Below are positions 36,577 to 45,581 of a stretch of 64,000 nucleotides of DNA, piece by piece (within the stretch, counting starts at the first letter, position 1; every line of letters starts with the position of its first letter). The translations under genes and the position numbers were made by a program. The stretch covers positions 1-64,000 of the forward strand of contig NZ_MPDJ01000003.1 of the NCBI RefSeq assembly GCF_001881565.1, given 5' to 3'. The notes below the pieces were generated by a model. It did not search any database and was not told the DNA's origin. It saw nothing but the letters and a program-made list of their open reading frames with translations. This DNA is from Eisenbergiella tayi. Lineage in GTDB: Bacteria; Bacillota; Clostridia; Lachnospirales; Lachnospiraceae.

Positions 36577-37779
36577 ATGGGGAATGTTACAATCAGGGAT
36601 GTAAGGGTAATTAATACAAGGCCGTCAGGGGCAAACCTGACGGTGGTGAAGGTGGAGACTTCTGAGCCGGGCCTGTATGGTCTGGGCTGTGCCACCTTTG
36701 CCTATCGCTATCTGGCGGTGACGGAGCTGGTGGAAAAGTATCTGAAGCCACTGTTGGCCGGCAGGAATGTTTCGGATATTGAGGACATCTGGCAGCTGAT
36801 GAATTCCAATTCCTACTGGAGGAACGGGCCCGTGACGAACAATGCCATATCGGGAGTGGATACAGCACTGTGGGATATCAAGGGAAAAATGGCAGGTATG
36901 CCGGTTTATGATCTGCTCGGCGGAAAATCCAGAGAAGCAGCAGCCGTGTATCGGCATGCGGACGGCAGGACGCTGGAGGAAGTATGGGAAAATGTACAAA
37001 AATACCGTGAACAGGGTGTGCGCCATATACGGGTACAGTTCGGAGGCTATGGGGGGAAAGCTGCGGGCCTGAACAAACCGGAGGGAGCGCCTGCGGGAGA
37101 GTATTACTGTCCGGATCAGTATGTATACAATACATTGAAGCTGGTGGATTATATAAGGAACAAAGCGGGAAATGAAATAGAACTGCTGCACGATACCCAT
37201 GAAAGGCTTTCCGCCATCAATGCGGTGAGACTGGCAAAAGAACTGGAGCCGTACCATCTGTTTTTCCTGGAGGATATCCTGCCGCCGGAGCAGGGTGAAT
37301 GGTACCGGATGCTGCGGCATCAGTGTGTGACTCCCATTGCCCTGGGTGAATTGTTCTGCAATCCGAAGGAATATGATTATCTTATTGCCGAACGCTTAAT
37401 TGATTTTATCAGATGCCATATCAGCGATATCGGCGGCATCACCCCGGCAAACAAGCTGGCGGTTTTCGGAGAGCATTTCGGCGTGCGTACGGCATGGCAC
37501 GGTCCCGGGGATGTATCCCCTGTAGGCCATGCGGCGAATATCCATCTGGATCTGCATGCCCATAATTTCGGAATCCAGGAATGGGCCGGAATTGACGAGA
37601 CACTGGCAGAGGTATTCCCCGGAAGCCCGGAATTAAGGAACGGGTATGTATATCTGAACGGAAAACCGGGACTGGGTATTGATATCGATGAAAAACTGGC
37701 GGCCAAATTCCCATGTGATGACTCCGTGACACAATGGACCCAGACAAGGCTGCCTGACGGAACCTATAATCATCCGTGA
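36577..37779 (+). CDS. ManD/RspA-like dehydratase, enolase superfamily
   Basis: 400 residues. Metal ligands at the ends of the barrel strands read Asp206, Glu232 and Glu258 (LLHDTHE, FFLEDIL, ALGELF). Their 26-residue spacing matches ManD-type D-mannonate dehydratases. His208 (DTH) and His308 (AWHGPGDVSP) correspond to the catalytic and substrate-binding His. It likely dehydrates a C6 aldonate to the 2-keto-3-deoxy acid; mannonate is a reasonable guess given the mannosidases in module A, but low-activity ManD members are common. Start ATG has GAGAGGAGAAAAGG upstream, 13 bases after the SDR stop. Confidence 0.88.
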   Translation: MGNVTIRDVRVINTRPSGANLTVVKVETSEPGLYGLGCATFAYRYLAVTELVEKYLKPLLAGRNVSDIEDIWQLMNSNSYWRNGPVTNNAISGVDTALWDIKGKMAGMPVYDLLGGKSREAAAVYRHADGRTLEEVWENVQKYREQGVRHIRVQFGGYGGKAAGLNKPEGAPAGEYYCPDQYVYNTLKLVDYIRNKAGNEIELLHDTHERLSAINAVRLAKELEPYHLFFLEDILPPEQGEWYRMLRHQCVTPIALGELFCNPKEYDYLIAERLIDFIRCHISDIGGITPANKLAVFGEHFGVRTAWHGPGDVSPVGHAANIHLDLHAHNFGIQEWAGIDETLAEVFPGSPELRNGYVYLNGKPGLGIDIDEKLAAKFPCDDSVTQWTQTRLPDGTYNHP

Positions 37780-37801
37780 TGGGAGAGAAGAGGTGCAGGA
37801 A

Positions 37802-38539
37802 ATGGAATCACAGAAGCGGTCAGGTCAATTTACAGAAAAGAACATTTTGGTAATTGACAGCAATACAGGATATGGCAGTGCCTGCACGGCGGAATTCCGT
37901 AAAAAAGGGTATGACGTTACAGAGATTTCAGCAGAAAAAGAATCCGATCTGATAAAACAGGCAGAGGAGCGGTGGGAACAGGAAGGCGGTTTTAACGGCG
38001 TGGTGATAACGGTGCCGGGATGGAAGGAAAGTTCCTTTCTGATGCTTGAGGAGGCCGAACTGGAGGAAGCTTATGGACTGCTGTTCCGACAGCCCTTATG
38101 CCTGATACAGTCTGCAGCCCTTCTGGGCAGTGCGGACGGAAGGCTGAAATCTATTGTACTCATCTCCGATGCGGACGGCACCCGTGCATCCAAGACTGAT
38201 TTTCTGGCGGGCTCTCTGCATGCATCTCTGAACAGGGCGGCGCAAAGCTTTGCACTGCAGCTGGCACCGCAAGGGATCAGGCTGAACATGATAGCCGCAG
38301 GCATGACAGAGGAATCGGTAACACCAGGTATGGCGGAGGCCGGCCTGGGAAAAAGGCTGCCGTTTGGAAGAGTGGGCAGCGCGGCGGAAGCGGCCGGCCT
38401 GGCAGAACTGCTGATGCAGGACGGAGCCGCCTGGGTTACGGGGAATATCTGGACCGCGGACGGAGGCTATAGCCTTGCGGGGATGCCGGAGAATGATTTT
38501 GGGTATGGATGGGATGTCCATAAAAAATTTAATGAATGA
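37802..38539 (+). CDS. Degenerate SDR-like protein lacking the catalytic pair
   Basis: 245 residues with SDR fold features (GLAELLMQDGAAWVTGNIWTADGGYSL end, LAPQGIRLNMIAAGMTEES). Aligned with the SDR two genes upstream, the YxxxK catalytic pair is replaced by Ala and His (AGSLHASLNRA), the Gly-rich cofactor motif reads DSNTGYGSA, and NAG is replaced by VPG. Either an inactive partner subunit or a protein with another function. The ATG at 37802 is preceded by AGAGGTGCAGGA; GTG nine bases earlier is an alternative. Last gene of module B. Confidence 0.75.
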   Translation: MESQKRSGQFTEKNILVIDSNTGYGSACTAEFRKKGYDVTEISAEKESDLIKQAEERWEQEGGFNGVVITVPGWKESSFLMLEEAELEEAYGLLFRQPLCLIQSAALLGSADGRLKSIVLISDADGTRASKTDFLAGSLHASLNRAAQSFALQLAPQGIRLNMIAAGMTEESVTPGMAEAGLGKRLPFGRVGSAAEAAGLAELLMQDGAAWVTGNIWTADGGYSLAGMPENDFGYGWDVHKKFNE

Positions 38540-38608
38540 ATTATGTAAATAGTGTAATGGTATGAAGAATAAAATAGTTATACATTCTATATTAAAAAAG
38601 TGGCAGCC

Positions 38609-38636
38609 GTATATTTCAGCGGTTTCCTCCATATAC
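38609..38636 (+). promoter_or_regulatory. Possible forespore (sigma-G/F-like) promoter of spoVAC
   Basis: GTATA and CATATAC are 16 bases apart, 40 bases before the spoVAC start. This loosely resembles forespore promoters; spacing is slightly short, so it is tentative. Confidence 0.3.
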
Positions 38637-38675
38637 TGACAATGATTTTTCAGATAACAGAAAGGAATGTCAGCT

Positions 38676-39131
38676 ATGGATGAAAAACAGAAAAAAGAGT
38701 ATCAGGAGTACGTGAAACAGGTAACTCCGACTCATAACTTATGGCTGCAGATGCTCAAGGCTTTCCTGGTAGGCGGAACTATCTGCGTGATAGGGCAGGT
38801 GATTTTAAACACCTGTGCAGGAATGGGATTGGATAAAGAAGCTTCAGGCGGCTGGTCCGCGCTGATTCTGATTTTACTCAGCGTATTGCTCACAGGATTT
38901 AATATTTACCCTTCCATTGTAAAATGGGGCGGTGCGGGAGCGCTGGTACCGATTACCGGATTTGCCAATTCAGTGGCGGCTCCGGCAATTGAATTTAAAA
39001 AAGAAGGACAGGTTTTCGGTGTGGGCTGCAAGATTTTCACCATTGCAGGGCCGGTTATCCTGTTTGGGGTTTTCACAAGCTGGGTACTGGGGGTGCTGTA
39101 CTGGCTTGGCGGCCTGATGGGCTGGTTTTAA
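38676..39131 (+). CDS. spoVAC: Stage V sporulation protein AC
   Basis: 151 residues, four to five membrane spans. Family signatures are LWLQMLKAFLVGGTICVIGQVI, LLSVLLTGFNIYPSIVKWGGAGALVPITGFANSVAAPAIEFKKEGQVFGVG split over the second half. SpoVAC is a mechanosensitive channel subunit that moves dipicolinic acid across the spore inner membrane. The usual neighbours spoVAD and spoVAE are absent, so this is an orphan copy. Start ATG at 38676 is nine bases after AAAGGA; an ATG nine bases earlier abuts that site. Confidence 0.93.
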   Translation: MDEKQKKEYQEYVKQVTPTHNLWLQMLKAFLVGGTICVIGQVILNTCAGMGLDKEASGGWSALILILLSVLLTGFNIYPSIVKWGGAGALVPITGFANSVAAPAIEFKKEGQVFGVGCKIFTIAGPVILFGVFTSWVLGVLYWLGGLMGWF

Positions 39132-39321
39132 CAGAAAAATGTTTTCAAAGGCAGAGTAATGAGATGGCGGCAGCATTTTATTATTCTGTTTTTTTGCATT
39201 ATTTTATGCCCATATCATAAGAAAAGTAGCCAGTCAGGAAAAGGCATGATAGAATAGATATCAATATCATTGCGGCACAGGCCGGAAGTCTGGATAACAC
39301 AAATAAAGACCGGAGAATCCT

Positions 39322-40335
39322 ATGGAACCCTACTATTACAGCCAAATGAACAAAGTACAGCAGAACGCCTATCATGCCATGAAAACAGGGCTTATGTCGA
39401 TGGCCCCTCTTTTTATGGTTCCCAAACTGGAAAACCGGGAGCTGGGGGATATTTTTTTCCAGCTGCGCCTGGACTGTCCGGAAATATTCTATGCATCCGG
39501 ATTTCATTATCGTTTTTACCCGGAGGCCAATAAGGTGGAAATGATACCGGAATATCTTTTTGAAAAAGGTAAGATAAAAGAACATCAAAAGGCGATGGAA
39601 TCACGGTTATCCAAGCTGGCGCGTCCGGCGGTGGATTTGCCGGAATGGGAAAAAGAGCTTTACATCCATGATTTTATCTGTTCCTCCGTCCGATATGATA
39701 AGCTGAAAAAAGCCTATTCCCATGAGATTATCGGGCCGTTGGGGCAGGGAGTGGGCGTATGTGAAGGAATTGCCAAGACGGTGAAAGCTCTGTGTGATGC
39801 GTTGGGTATTTGGTGCATGATCGCCATTTCAGAAGCAAACCCGGAAAAAAAGATCAAATACCGCCATGCCTGGAATATCATCAGAATCGGCGGAAAATAT
39901 TATCATCTGGACGCAACCTTCGATAATACGCTGGGCAGCAGGGATGCCATACGATATGATTATTTCAACCTGGAGGATGCCCGTTTTTTCCGCGACCATG
40001 AGCCTGTTATTTACAGAGCTCCTTCCTGTAACGAAGGCGGTTTTTCCTACTACATAACGAAAAAGCTTTCCTTTACCAAAGCAGAAGACGTGGAAAAAAG
40101 AGCCGTCCAGGCAATAAAAAAGAAAAAAATCTTGACCTTTCACTGGCGCGGCGGCTATCTTACGCGGGAGAAGCTGACGGAACTGCTGGAGCTTCTGGAA
40201 CGAACGGGAAGGGATAAGGGAAAGTATGCCCAGATCCATGTGAATTGGCCCCAGGCGGTTTTGTCCGTCAGGTTTCTTGATGAACTGCCGGAAAAAGAGG
40301 TAGTGATGGAAGAGGCTAATGAAGAAGAACTATAA
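39322..40335 (+). CDS. Transglutaminase-like protease-fold protein
   Basis: 337 residues, no signal peptide. The transglutaminase-core triad is visible: Cys in GVGVCEGIAKTVKALCDALGI, His in KYRHAWNII and Asp in YYHLDATFD. An N-terminal region of about 110 residues and a C-terminal region of about 100 flank it. Such proteins may be peptidases or cell-wall/spore-coat cross-linking enzymes; nothing here selects one. The start is preceded by CCGGAGAATCCT. It follows spoVAC by 190 bases, which hold no recognisable element. Confidence 0.82.
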   Translation: MEPYYYSQMNKVQQNAYHAMKTGLMSMAPLFMVPKLENRELGDIFFQLRLDCPEIFYASGFHYRFYPEANKVEMIPEYLFEKGKIKEHQKAMESRLSKLARPAVDLPEWEKELYIHDFICSSVRYDKLKKAYSHEIIGPLGQGVGVCEGIAKTVKALCDALGIWCMIAISEANPEKKIKYRHAWNIIRIGGKYYHLDATFDNTLGSRDAIRYDYFNLEDARFFRDHEPVIYRAPSCNEGGFSYYITKKLSFTKAEDVEKRAVQAIKKKKILTFHWRGGYLTREKLTELLELLERTGRDKGKYAQIHVNWPQAVLSVRFLDELPEKEVVMEEANEEEL

Positions 40336-40371
40336 GCGGTGAAGGCCGCTGTAGGAATGCAGAAAAAATAA

Positions 40372-40414
40372 AGCCGCCGGGTGTATTGATTCCAACCTGG
40401 CGGCTCTGTTTTTT
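40372..40414. terminator. Bidirectional terminator between convergent genes
   Basis: AGCCGCCGGGT pairs with AACCTGGCGGCT and has T runs on the 3' side of both strands, serving the transglutaminase-like gene and the MATE exporter gene. Confidence 0.88.
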
Positions 40415-41801
40415 ACTCCTGCGTTATTTTTTCTTCAAACAGATTATCCCGTGTTATATTATTCAGCCATTTCTCACTCCGGTAATGCTTGAATACCCAC
40501 GGCCATTTCACAAATTCATCCGTACACAGCAGGAAATAAACCCACATAACAGGAAGCTTAAATACAAAGGCGGCGATAAAGCCAAGGGGAACCGCATAAC
40601 ACCACATGTCGATAGTATCGCAGACGAATCCGAACCGGCTGTCCCCTCCGGCGCGGAAAACACCGGCTATCAGGGTGGTGTTGACGGCTGCGCCCATGAC
40701 GTAATAGGTGTTGATGAGCAGCATGTACTTCAGATAATGCATGGCTGTTTCGGAAAGCGAGGCGTATTTCAGTACAAAGGGCGTAGCTGCCAGGATCAGA
40801 AGACCTCCCAGGGCGCCGCTTATTACGGTCAGCTTCATCAGCTTCTTAGCATCTTCCCTGGCATCTTCCAGACGGTTCTCACCTATGACCTTGCCGAGCA
40901 GAATACCGCCGGCGCTGGCAATTCCGAAGCAGAGGATGGTTCCGAAGTTACGCACTACGATAACGAAGGAATTGGCGGCTACCGCATCGGAACCCAGATG
41001 GCCGATGATGATGGAATAGGTGGAAAAAGCCACTCCCCATATGACGTCGTTTCCAAGGGCAGGAAGGGAAAGCTTAATAAAATCCTGGAATAATATTTTG
41101 TTGCGGGTGAACATATAACGGAAATCAAGCTTAATGTCCTTACTGAAAGTGGAAACAAAGAAGCAGCAAATCAGTTCGACGATACGGGAAATGGCAGTCG
41201 CTAAAGCGACACCCTTTACACCAAGCTTCGGTGCGCCGAACAGACCGAAGATAAAAACGGCATTTAATATGATATTCAGGGAAAATGCGAGCACATTAAG
41301 AGCCATGCTGACAGTTACTCTTCCGATACTCCGCAGCACAGCCAGATAAACCTCTGTAATACCCCAGCACAAATAAGTGATACTCATAAAACGTAAATAG
41401 GAAGCCCCCAGGGTAATCAGTTCCGGATCATTGGTGAATACCTTCATCATGAGCTCCGGAATCAGCAGGGCGACACTGGCAAAGGCCAGGGAAATGACGA
41501 GGGAAAAACGCAGGGCAATCCCTTCCACCACTTCGATGGCATGCATGTCCCCTTTTCCGAAATACTGGGCACAGAGCATGGTGGCTCCGGTACCAAGGCC
41601 GTAATAAACCATAAATAAAACGCTGGCATATTGGGAAGCCAGGGAAACCGCTGAAATGGAAGACTGCCCCACATAATTCAGCATGACGATATCTGCGGAG
41701 CTGACAGCGGCGCTCAGCAGGTTCTGGATGACAATCGGAAGCACCAGCTTGAAAATCTGTCTGTAAAAACCGGTGCTGTCCGTGAAAAATTTCCTGTGCA
41801 T
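40413..41801 (-). CDS. MATE-family multidrug efflux transporter
   Basis: 462 residues with twelve predicted membrane segments in two halves. Family motifs: FKLVLPIVIQNLLSAAVSSADIVMLNYVG at the N-terminus, YYGLGTGATMLCAQYFGKGD, FGIASAGGILLGKVIGE. It exports cationic compounds in exchange for sodium or protons. The ATG at 41801 follows GGAGGGGGATATTTTAT; a longer reading lacks a ribosome site. Confidence 0.93.
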   Translation of the reverse strand: MHRKFFTDSTGFYRQIFKLVLPIVIQNLLSAAVSSADIVMLNYVGQSSISAVSLASQYASVLFMVYYGLGTGATMLCAQYFGKGDMHAIEVVEGIALRFSLVISLAFASVALLIPELMMKVFTNDPELITLGASYLRFMSITYLCWGITEVYLAVLRSIGRVTVSMALNVLAFSLNIILNAVFIFGLFGAPKLGVKGVALATAISRIVELICCFFVSTFSKDIKLDFRYMFTRNKILFQDFIKLSLPALGNDVIWGVAFSTYSIIIGHLGSDAVAANSFVIVVRNFGTILCFGIASAGGILLGKVIGENRLEDAREDAKKLMKLTVISGALGGLLILAATPFVLKYASLSETAMHYLKYMLLINTYYVMGAAVNTTLIAGVFRAGGDSRFGFVCDTIDMWCYAVPLGFIAAFVFKLPVMWVYFLLCTDEFVKWPWVFKHYRSEKWLNNITRDNLFEEKITQE

Positions 41802-41922
41802 ATAAAATATCCCCCTCCGTATAAGAAGCACTCCTGAAATGCGGGAATGCTTTCTTAATTATACAACCAAAGAGAGGGGAATGTATACCGCAATATGAGC
41901 TGCAGGATGTAAATCGTCAGTT

Positions 41923-42615
41923 TTACTCAGGCCTGTTCTTAATGACCAGTTCCAACAAGTGCAGATCCTCCGTACTGGTAATGATTTCGGAGATGGATTT
42001 CTTTTTGAATTTGTGTAATATGCTGTGGATCTGAGACTTAACTGTGGACATTTCCACATGCCGGATCGCACAGATATCAGCGCGGGTATGGCCGGAGGAA
42101 AGCAGGTACAGAGTATCAAGCTCCGTTACGGTAAGGGAGGCGAGCAGATTCAGCATATAAAGGAAGCTGGTTTCATAGGTCTTTACCCGTTTGAATTCGC
42201 TGCGGATCTTACCGGCGATTTCAGGTCGGATAGGGGAACGGCCTTCATAGGCGGCCTTTATGCCGGAAATGATTTCCTCGTTAGAAGAATTTTTGAGCAT
42301 ATAATCACATACGCCCAGCTGGAAAGCGGAAAAAATCAGTTCATCGTCCTCATAAACGGTAAGGATTATGATTTTGATATCCGGCAGTGAAGCCAGAATT
42401 TCCCGGGAGGCCCTGATGCCTGCGTCCTTTGTTTCCATTTCAATATCCATCAGTATGATGTCAGGAGGAGAGGCGAGAGCGGCGGAAACCGCCTCTGTCC
42501 CGCTGCTTACACTCCCTGTAAGTTCAATTTCAGGACACTGGCCCAGATAATAGGCGTATTTTACCCGGATCGGTTCCAAATCCTCTGCAATGAGAACCTT
42601 TATCTTATTTTCCAT
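41923..42615 (-). CDS. NarL/FixJ-type response regulator
   Basis: 230 residues. Receiver domain with phospho-acceptor Asp57 (DIILMDIEME) and acidic pocket in IAEDLEP; conserved Thr in IILTVYED. The C-terminal LuxR-type helix-turn-helix (LTVTELDTLYLLSSGHTRADICAIRHVEMSTVKSQIHSILHKF) is somewhat divergent. The start overlaps the end of the kinase gene by 11 bases, so the two are translationally coupled. Target unknown; the downstream MATE gene is a candidate. Confidence 0.92.
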   Translation of the reverse strand: MENKIKVLIAEDLEPIRVKYAYYLGQCPEIELTGSVSSGTEAVSAALASPPDIILMDIEMETKDAGIRASREILASLPDIKIIILTVYEDDELIFSAFQLGVCDYMLKNSSNEEIISGIKAAYEGRSPIRPEIAGKIRSEFKRVKTYETSFLYMLNLLASLTVTELDTLYLLSSGHTRADICAIRHVEMSTVKSQIHSILHKFKKKSISEIITSTEDLHLLELVIKNRPE

Positions 42616-44152
42616 TTGTCTGCCTCTTTTCGGTGAAAATCTGTGTGATTTTAGGAAGGAGTATCTGAAAGGAGGTCCCTTTGCCTAGAGTGCTCTGCAC
42701 TTCGATCTTTCCTTCATGTGCCTGGATGATGCGGTAAGTGAGGGACAGGCCGATTCCCCAGTGTTTGGATGTGGGTTTGGAAGAAAAGAACGGAGTGAAT
42801 ATTTTCTTTATATTATTTTCCGATATTCCCGTTCCCGTATCCTGGATTTCAAGAAGGATCCAGTCGTCCGTATTGCGCAGATTAACAGTGAGCGCGCGCT
42901 CCTCCTGCGTATCGGCGCTGATCTCCTTTGCCTCTATGGCATCCATGGCGTTGCATATAATGTTGTGGAGCGCCTGTTCCAGATAAATGGGATCCGCCAG
43001 CGCGAGCACCGGATAATCCGCGAAATTTTTCCTGATTTCAATTCCTGAATCTTCTTTGCAGAATGGGGCGAGTATTTTTTCCAGCAAATCCTTCAAATCG
43101 ATATCAATCAGATGCAGTTCGCTGGTTTTCGTGCTTTTATGTATTTCATCAATCCTGGTATAAAGTTTTTCACAGCGGTCTATGGTATCCTGTATTGTTT
43201 TTTCCGGATAATCCGCAGCCGGAAGCAGTTCAAGGCCGGACTGTATGGCGAGCAGCTCATTCTTTACATAATGGCAGAAGACCTTGGAGGTGGTTTCCGT
43301 TGCGTCAATCTGCTTGGAGATTTCAAAAGCCTCCGCATTGATCTGGTGGCTGATATGGGTGAGCCGGTACAGGCTGCCGCAGATGAGCAGCAGGAAAATA
43401 ATGAATACAAAGGGAAAGAGATTATAAAAAATAAGGCTGTTTCCCAGATTAATATACCAAAAATAGTAGGACTGCGCAATTTTTGAGATTCGCAGCAAAA
43501 AGGAGGGCGTTCGGGAAATAAAGGTAAAATACAGGGTGCTCAGAGTGAAAAAGCAGACAGTCATCATCAGAAAATTATAACGGATCAGCTGGATTCGGGG
43601 CGAGTGGTAAAAGGAAACCAGAAGCATGAGGACACTGAGCAGGACCAGAAGGTTGTTGCCGGATCTGGTAAGCATATAGAGTATATTTTCCGCATCATAA
43701 AATTGTTTGGAGCCCATAAATGCCGGATATAAAAAATAATAGAAACGGATATTGAGGGCGGGATCATAAATGATCAGCTGGAGCAGGAGATAAATCCAGA
43801 TGGCGATTTTAGTTCTTCGTATGGTTTTTGCGGTGAAGGGAGTGTGGAAGTTCAGGGCGAAATAGACGCTTGCCAGCACGATGCTGAGACTGGCGGCATT
43901 AATGAGCCTGATTACGTTAAAACGGGAAATAGGAAGGAAGAAAAGATACCGCCATAAAGGATCCGGCAGGTAAAAGTAATTTTTTATCACATTATAGTAA
44001 TAGGCATCCCTGGAATAATAAATCATCATGCTTAAAATGGCGAAAAAATAAGCAACAAGAACAAGGGTGAAGGGAATCGTATGCCTTTCCTTATGGTGTT
44101 GGTAAAGCATAAAGAAGATGATGAAAAGCAGAATAAATAATACATAAAACAT
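42605..44152 (-). CDS. Membrane sensor histidine kinase
   Basis: 515 residues. About seven membrane spans in the first ~240 residues, then a short helix, the phospho-acceptor region with His294 (VFCHYVKNELLAIQSG) and a HATPase_c domain with N box (LHNIICNAMDAIE), G1 (IQDTGTGIS), F box (FTPFFSSKP) and G2 (GIGLSLTY). It phosphorylates the response regulator encoded just downstream. The multi-span N-terminus suggests sensing within the membrane. The ATG at 44152 has GGGAGAAATAACT upstream. Confidence 0.92.
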   Translation of the reverse strand: MFYVLFILLFIIFFMLYQHHKERHTIPFTLVLVAYFFAILSMMIYYSRDAYYYNVIKNYFYLPDPLWRYLFFLPISRFNVIRLINAASLSIVLASVYFALNFHTPFTAKTIRRTKIAIWIYLLLQLIIYDPALNIRFYYFLYPAFMGSKQFYDAENILYMLTRSGNNLLVLLSVLMLLVSFYHSPRIQLIRYNFLMMTVCFFTLSTLYFTFISRTPSFLLRISKIAQSYYFWYINLGNSLIFYNLFPFVFIIFLLLICGSLYRLTHISHQINAEAFEISKQIDATETTSKVFCHYVKNELLAIQSGLELLPAADYPEKTIQDTIDRCEKLYTRIDEIHKSTKTSELHLIDIDLKDLLEKILAPFCKEDSGIEIRKNFADYPVLALADPIYLEQALHNIICNAMDAIEAKEISADTQEERALTVNLRNTDDWILLEIQDTGTGISENNIKKIFTPFFSSKPTSKHWGIGLSLTYRIIQAHEGKIEVQSTLGKGTSFQILLPKITQIFTEKRQTNGK

Positions 44153-44200
44153 AGTTATTTCTCCCATTATAAATGCCGGTCTGAAACGGATTCCTGCCTT

Positions 44201-45055
44201 TTATTGTGTTTCCTTGCGCAGGCGTCTGCGGTAAGCCGTGGGTGTTTCACCGGTGTGTTTCCGAAACAGCCGGGTGAAATAATTGTAATCCGGTATCCCA
44301 ACCTGTTCTGCAAGTGTACAAACCGGTATATCTGTTCGTTCCAAAAGCTGTCGGGCTTTATCCAGCCGGGCATTCCGTATCATTTCGCCTGCCGTACAGC
44401 CATACTGTTTTTTTACCTGGGAGCAGAGCATTGTTTTTCCTGTGCCCAGTGCATCACACAACCGTTCCAGGGACAGAGGTTCATCCAGATGTGCCGTAAT
44501 ATACTGCTTTGCCCGGCGGGGCAGGCTTTCACACTGCAGCCGGATACAATCCTCCAGCCAGACGGAAACGGCGCAGGCCCGCAGCACCCGGGCACAGGCG
44601 AGGATGTGCTCTTCGTCCGCGAGGGGAAGGCTGGAAAAGGCCGACTGAAGGTTATCAGCCGGGATTCCTATTTCTGACAGATCCTTGATGACTTTTCTGC
44701 ATTGTCCCTGCGGTTGGGAGGTTCGGCGCATCTGGCCGAACATCAGGAAGCCCAATATTTCCTCTCCATTGCATATCGGGGCGGCGGCTTCTGTAAGTCC
44801 CGCGTGGCATTGATAAATGTGAATTTCTCCGGGAGCCTTTTCCCCGGAGAGTTCCAGCGCTGCACGGTCACAGGCAAGGCAGCGTTCCAGTCCTTCCGGG
44901 CGTGAACGGATAAGCCTGCAGAAGCCGCTGAGCTTTATCGGGAATGCGGCCACCTCTTTGCAGGCCAGATCAAATACCCCCACCCGCAGGCCGGTTATGG
45001 TGTGGAAATCCCGGAGAAGCGGGAGAAGTCTCTTTTTGTCGAAGACAATTTCCAT
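44201..45055 (-). CDS. PocR-domain AraC-family regulator
   Basis: 284 residues. N-terminal PocR sensor (residues ~5-165) with conserved Cys (GFCRLIRS, LERCLACDRAALEL, IYQCHAGLTEAAAPI, GFLMFGQM), then two AraC helix-turn-helix motifs (LSLERLCDALGTGKTMLCSQVKKQYG, CTLAEQVGIPDYNYFTRLFRKHTGETPTAYRR). PocR domains bind small hydrocarbon-type ligands such as propanediol or aromatic ethers. Divergent from a UroD-family methyltransferase gene, which it probably controls. Start ATG has GGGAGGACATC upstream. Confidence 0.92.
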   Translation of the reverse strand: MEIVFDKKRLLPLLRDFHTITGLRVGVFDLACKEVAAFPIKLSGFCRLIRSRPEGLERCLACDRAALELSGEKAPGEIHIYQCHAGLTEAAAPICNGEEILGFLMFGQMRRTSQPQGQCRKVIKDLSEIGIPADNLQSAFSSLPLADEEHILACARVLRACAVSVWLEDCIRLQCESLPRRAKQYITAHLDEPLSLERLCDALGTGKTMLCSQVKKQYGCTAGEMIRNARLDKARQLLERTDIPVCTLAEQVGIPDYNYFTRLFRKHTGETPTAYRRRLRKETQ

Positions 45056-45171
45056 GATGTCCTCCCATATATAATGGTAAAATAGTTCGCTACTGAACGA
45101 TTATGCTAATAATAGCACAATTGTTCCTATTATGCAAAAAATGGTTTTGGTAGAATGAGGGGTGTGGGGGA

Positions 45172-45521
45172 GTTCCCGCCGCCTCCCCGTCCGCCGCACC
45201 GCCTTTCCCTGCCGCCGTCTTTCTTACTGCCTGCCGCCATGGAGTATGTGTTGTCCTCTCCAGCCTCAAAAACGGGGTGTTTCTAAAGGGTTTGTTCTGC
45301 CGGAAGGCGGCCAACGCGGCAAAACTCCTCACCCATGCGGCTTTGGCCGCACGGGTTCGTCAGACAGGCCGCTAAGGGCGGCCGTCTTCCGACAGAACAA
45401 ACCCTTAAGAAACATCACCGTTTTTTCCCATGGAGAGGGCAACACATACTCCACGGCGGCAGGCAGTAAGAAAGACGGCGGCAGGGAAAGGCGGCGCGGC
45501 GGACGGGGAGGCGGCGGGAAC
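45172..45521. repeat. Giant GC-rich inverted repeat (about 140-base arms)
   Basis: Bases 45172-45312 are the approximate reverse complement of 45380-45521, with about fifteen to twenty differences and small gaps. The 67-base centre contains a further nested stem (GCGGC with GCCGC) and an apical hairpin (TGCGGC, TTTG, GCCGCA). The whole 350 bases could fold as one rod. It fills most of the 526-base gap between the PocR-AraC gene and the methyltransferase gene. An open frame runs through it by chance. Could be a palindromic mobile element or a structured RNA; no terminal direct repeats were seen. Confidence 0.85.
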
Positions 45522-45581
45522 CGGCAGGTTATGGTGAAGTGCGGTGGGAAGAACATGTATAGAGAAGGGAGAAGATGTATT

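Noticed and set aside
45162..45581. Longer start for the UroD-type methyltransferase inside the inverted repeat
   Set aside because: The extension reads the GC-rich palindrome as a low-complexity Arg/Gly-rich peptide with no family match; the ATG at 45582 has its own ribosome site and gives the normal N-terminus.
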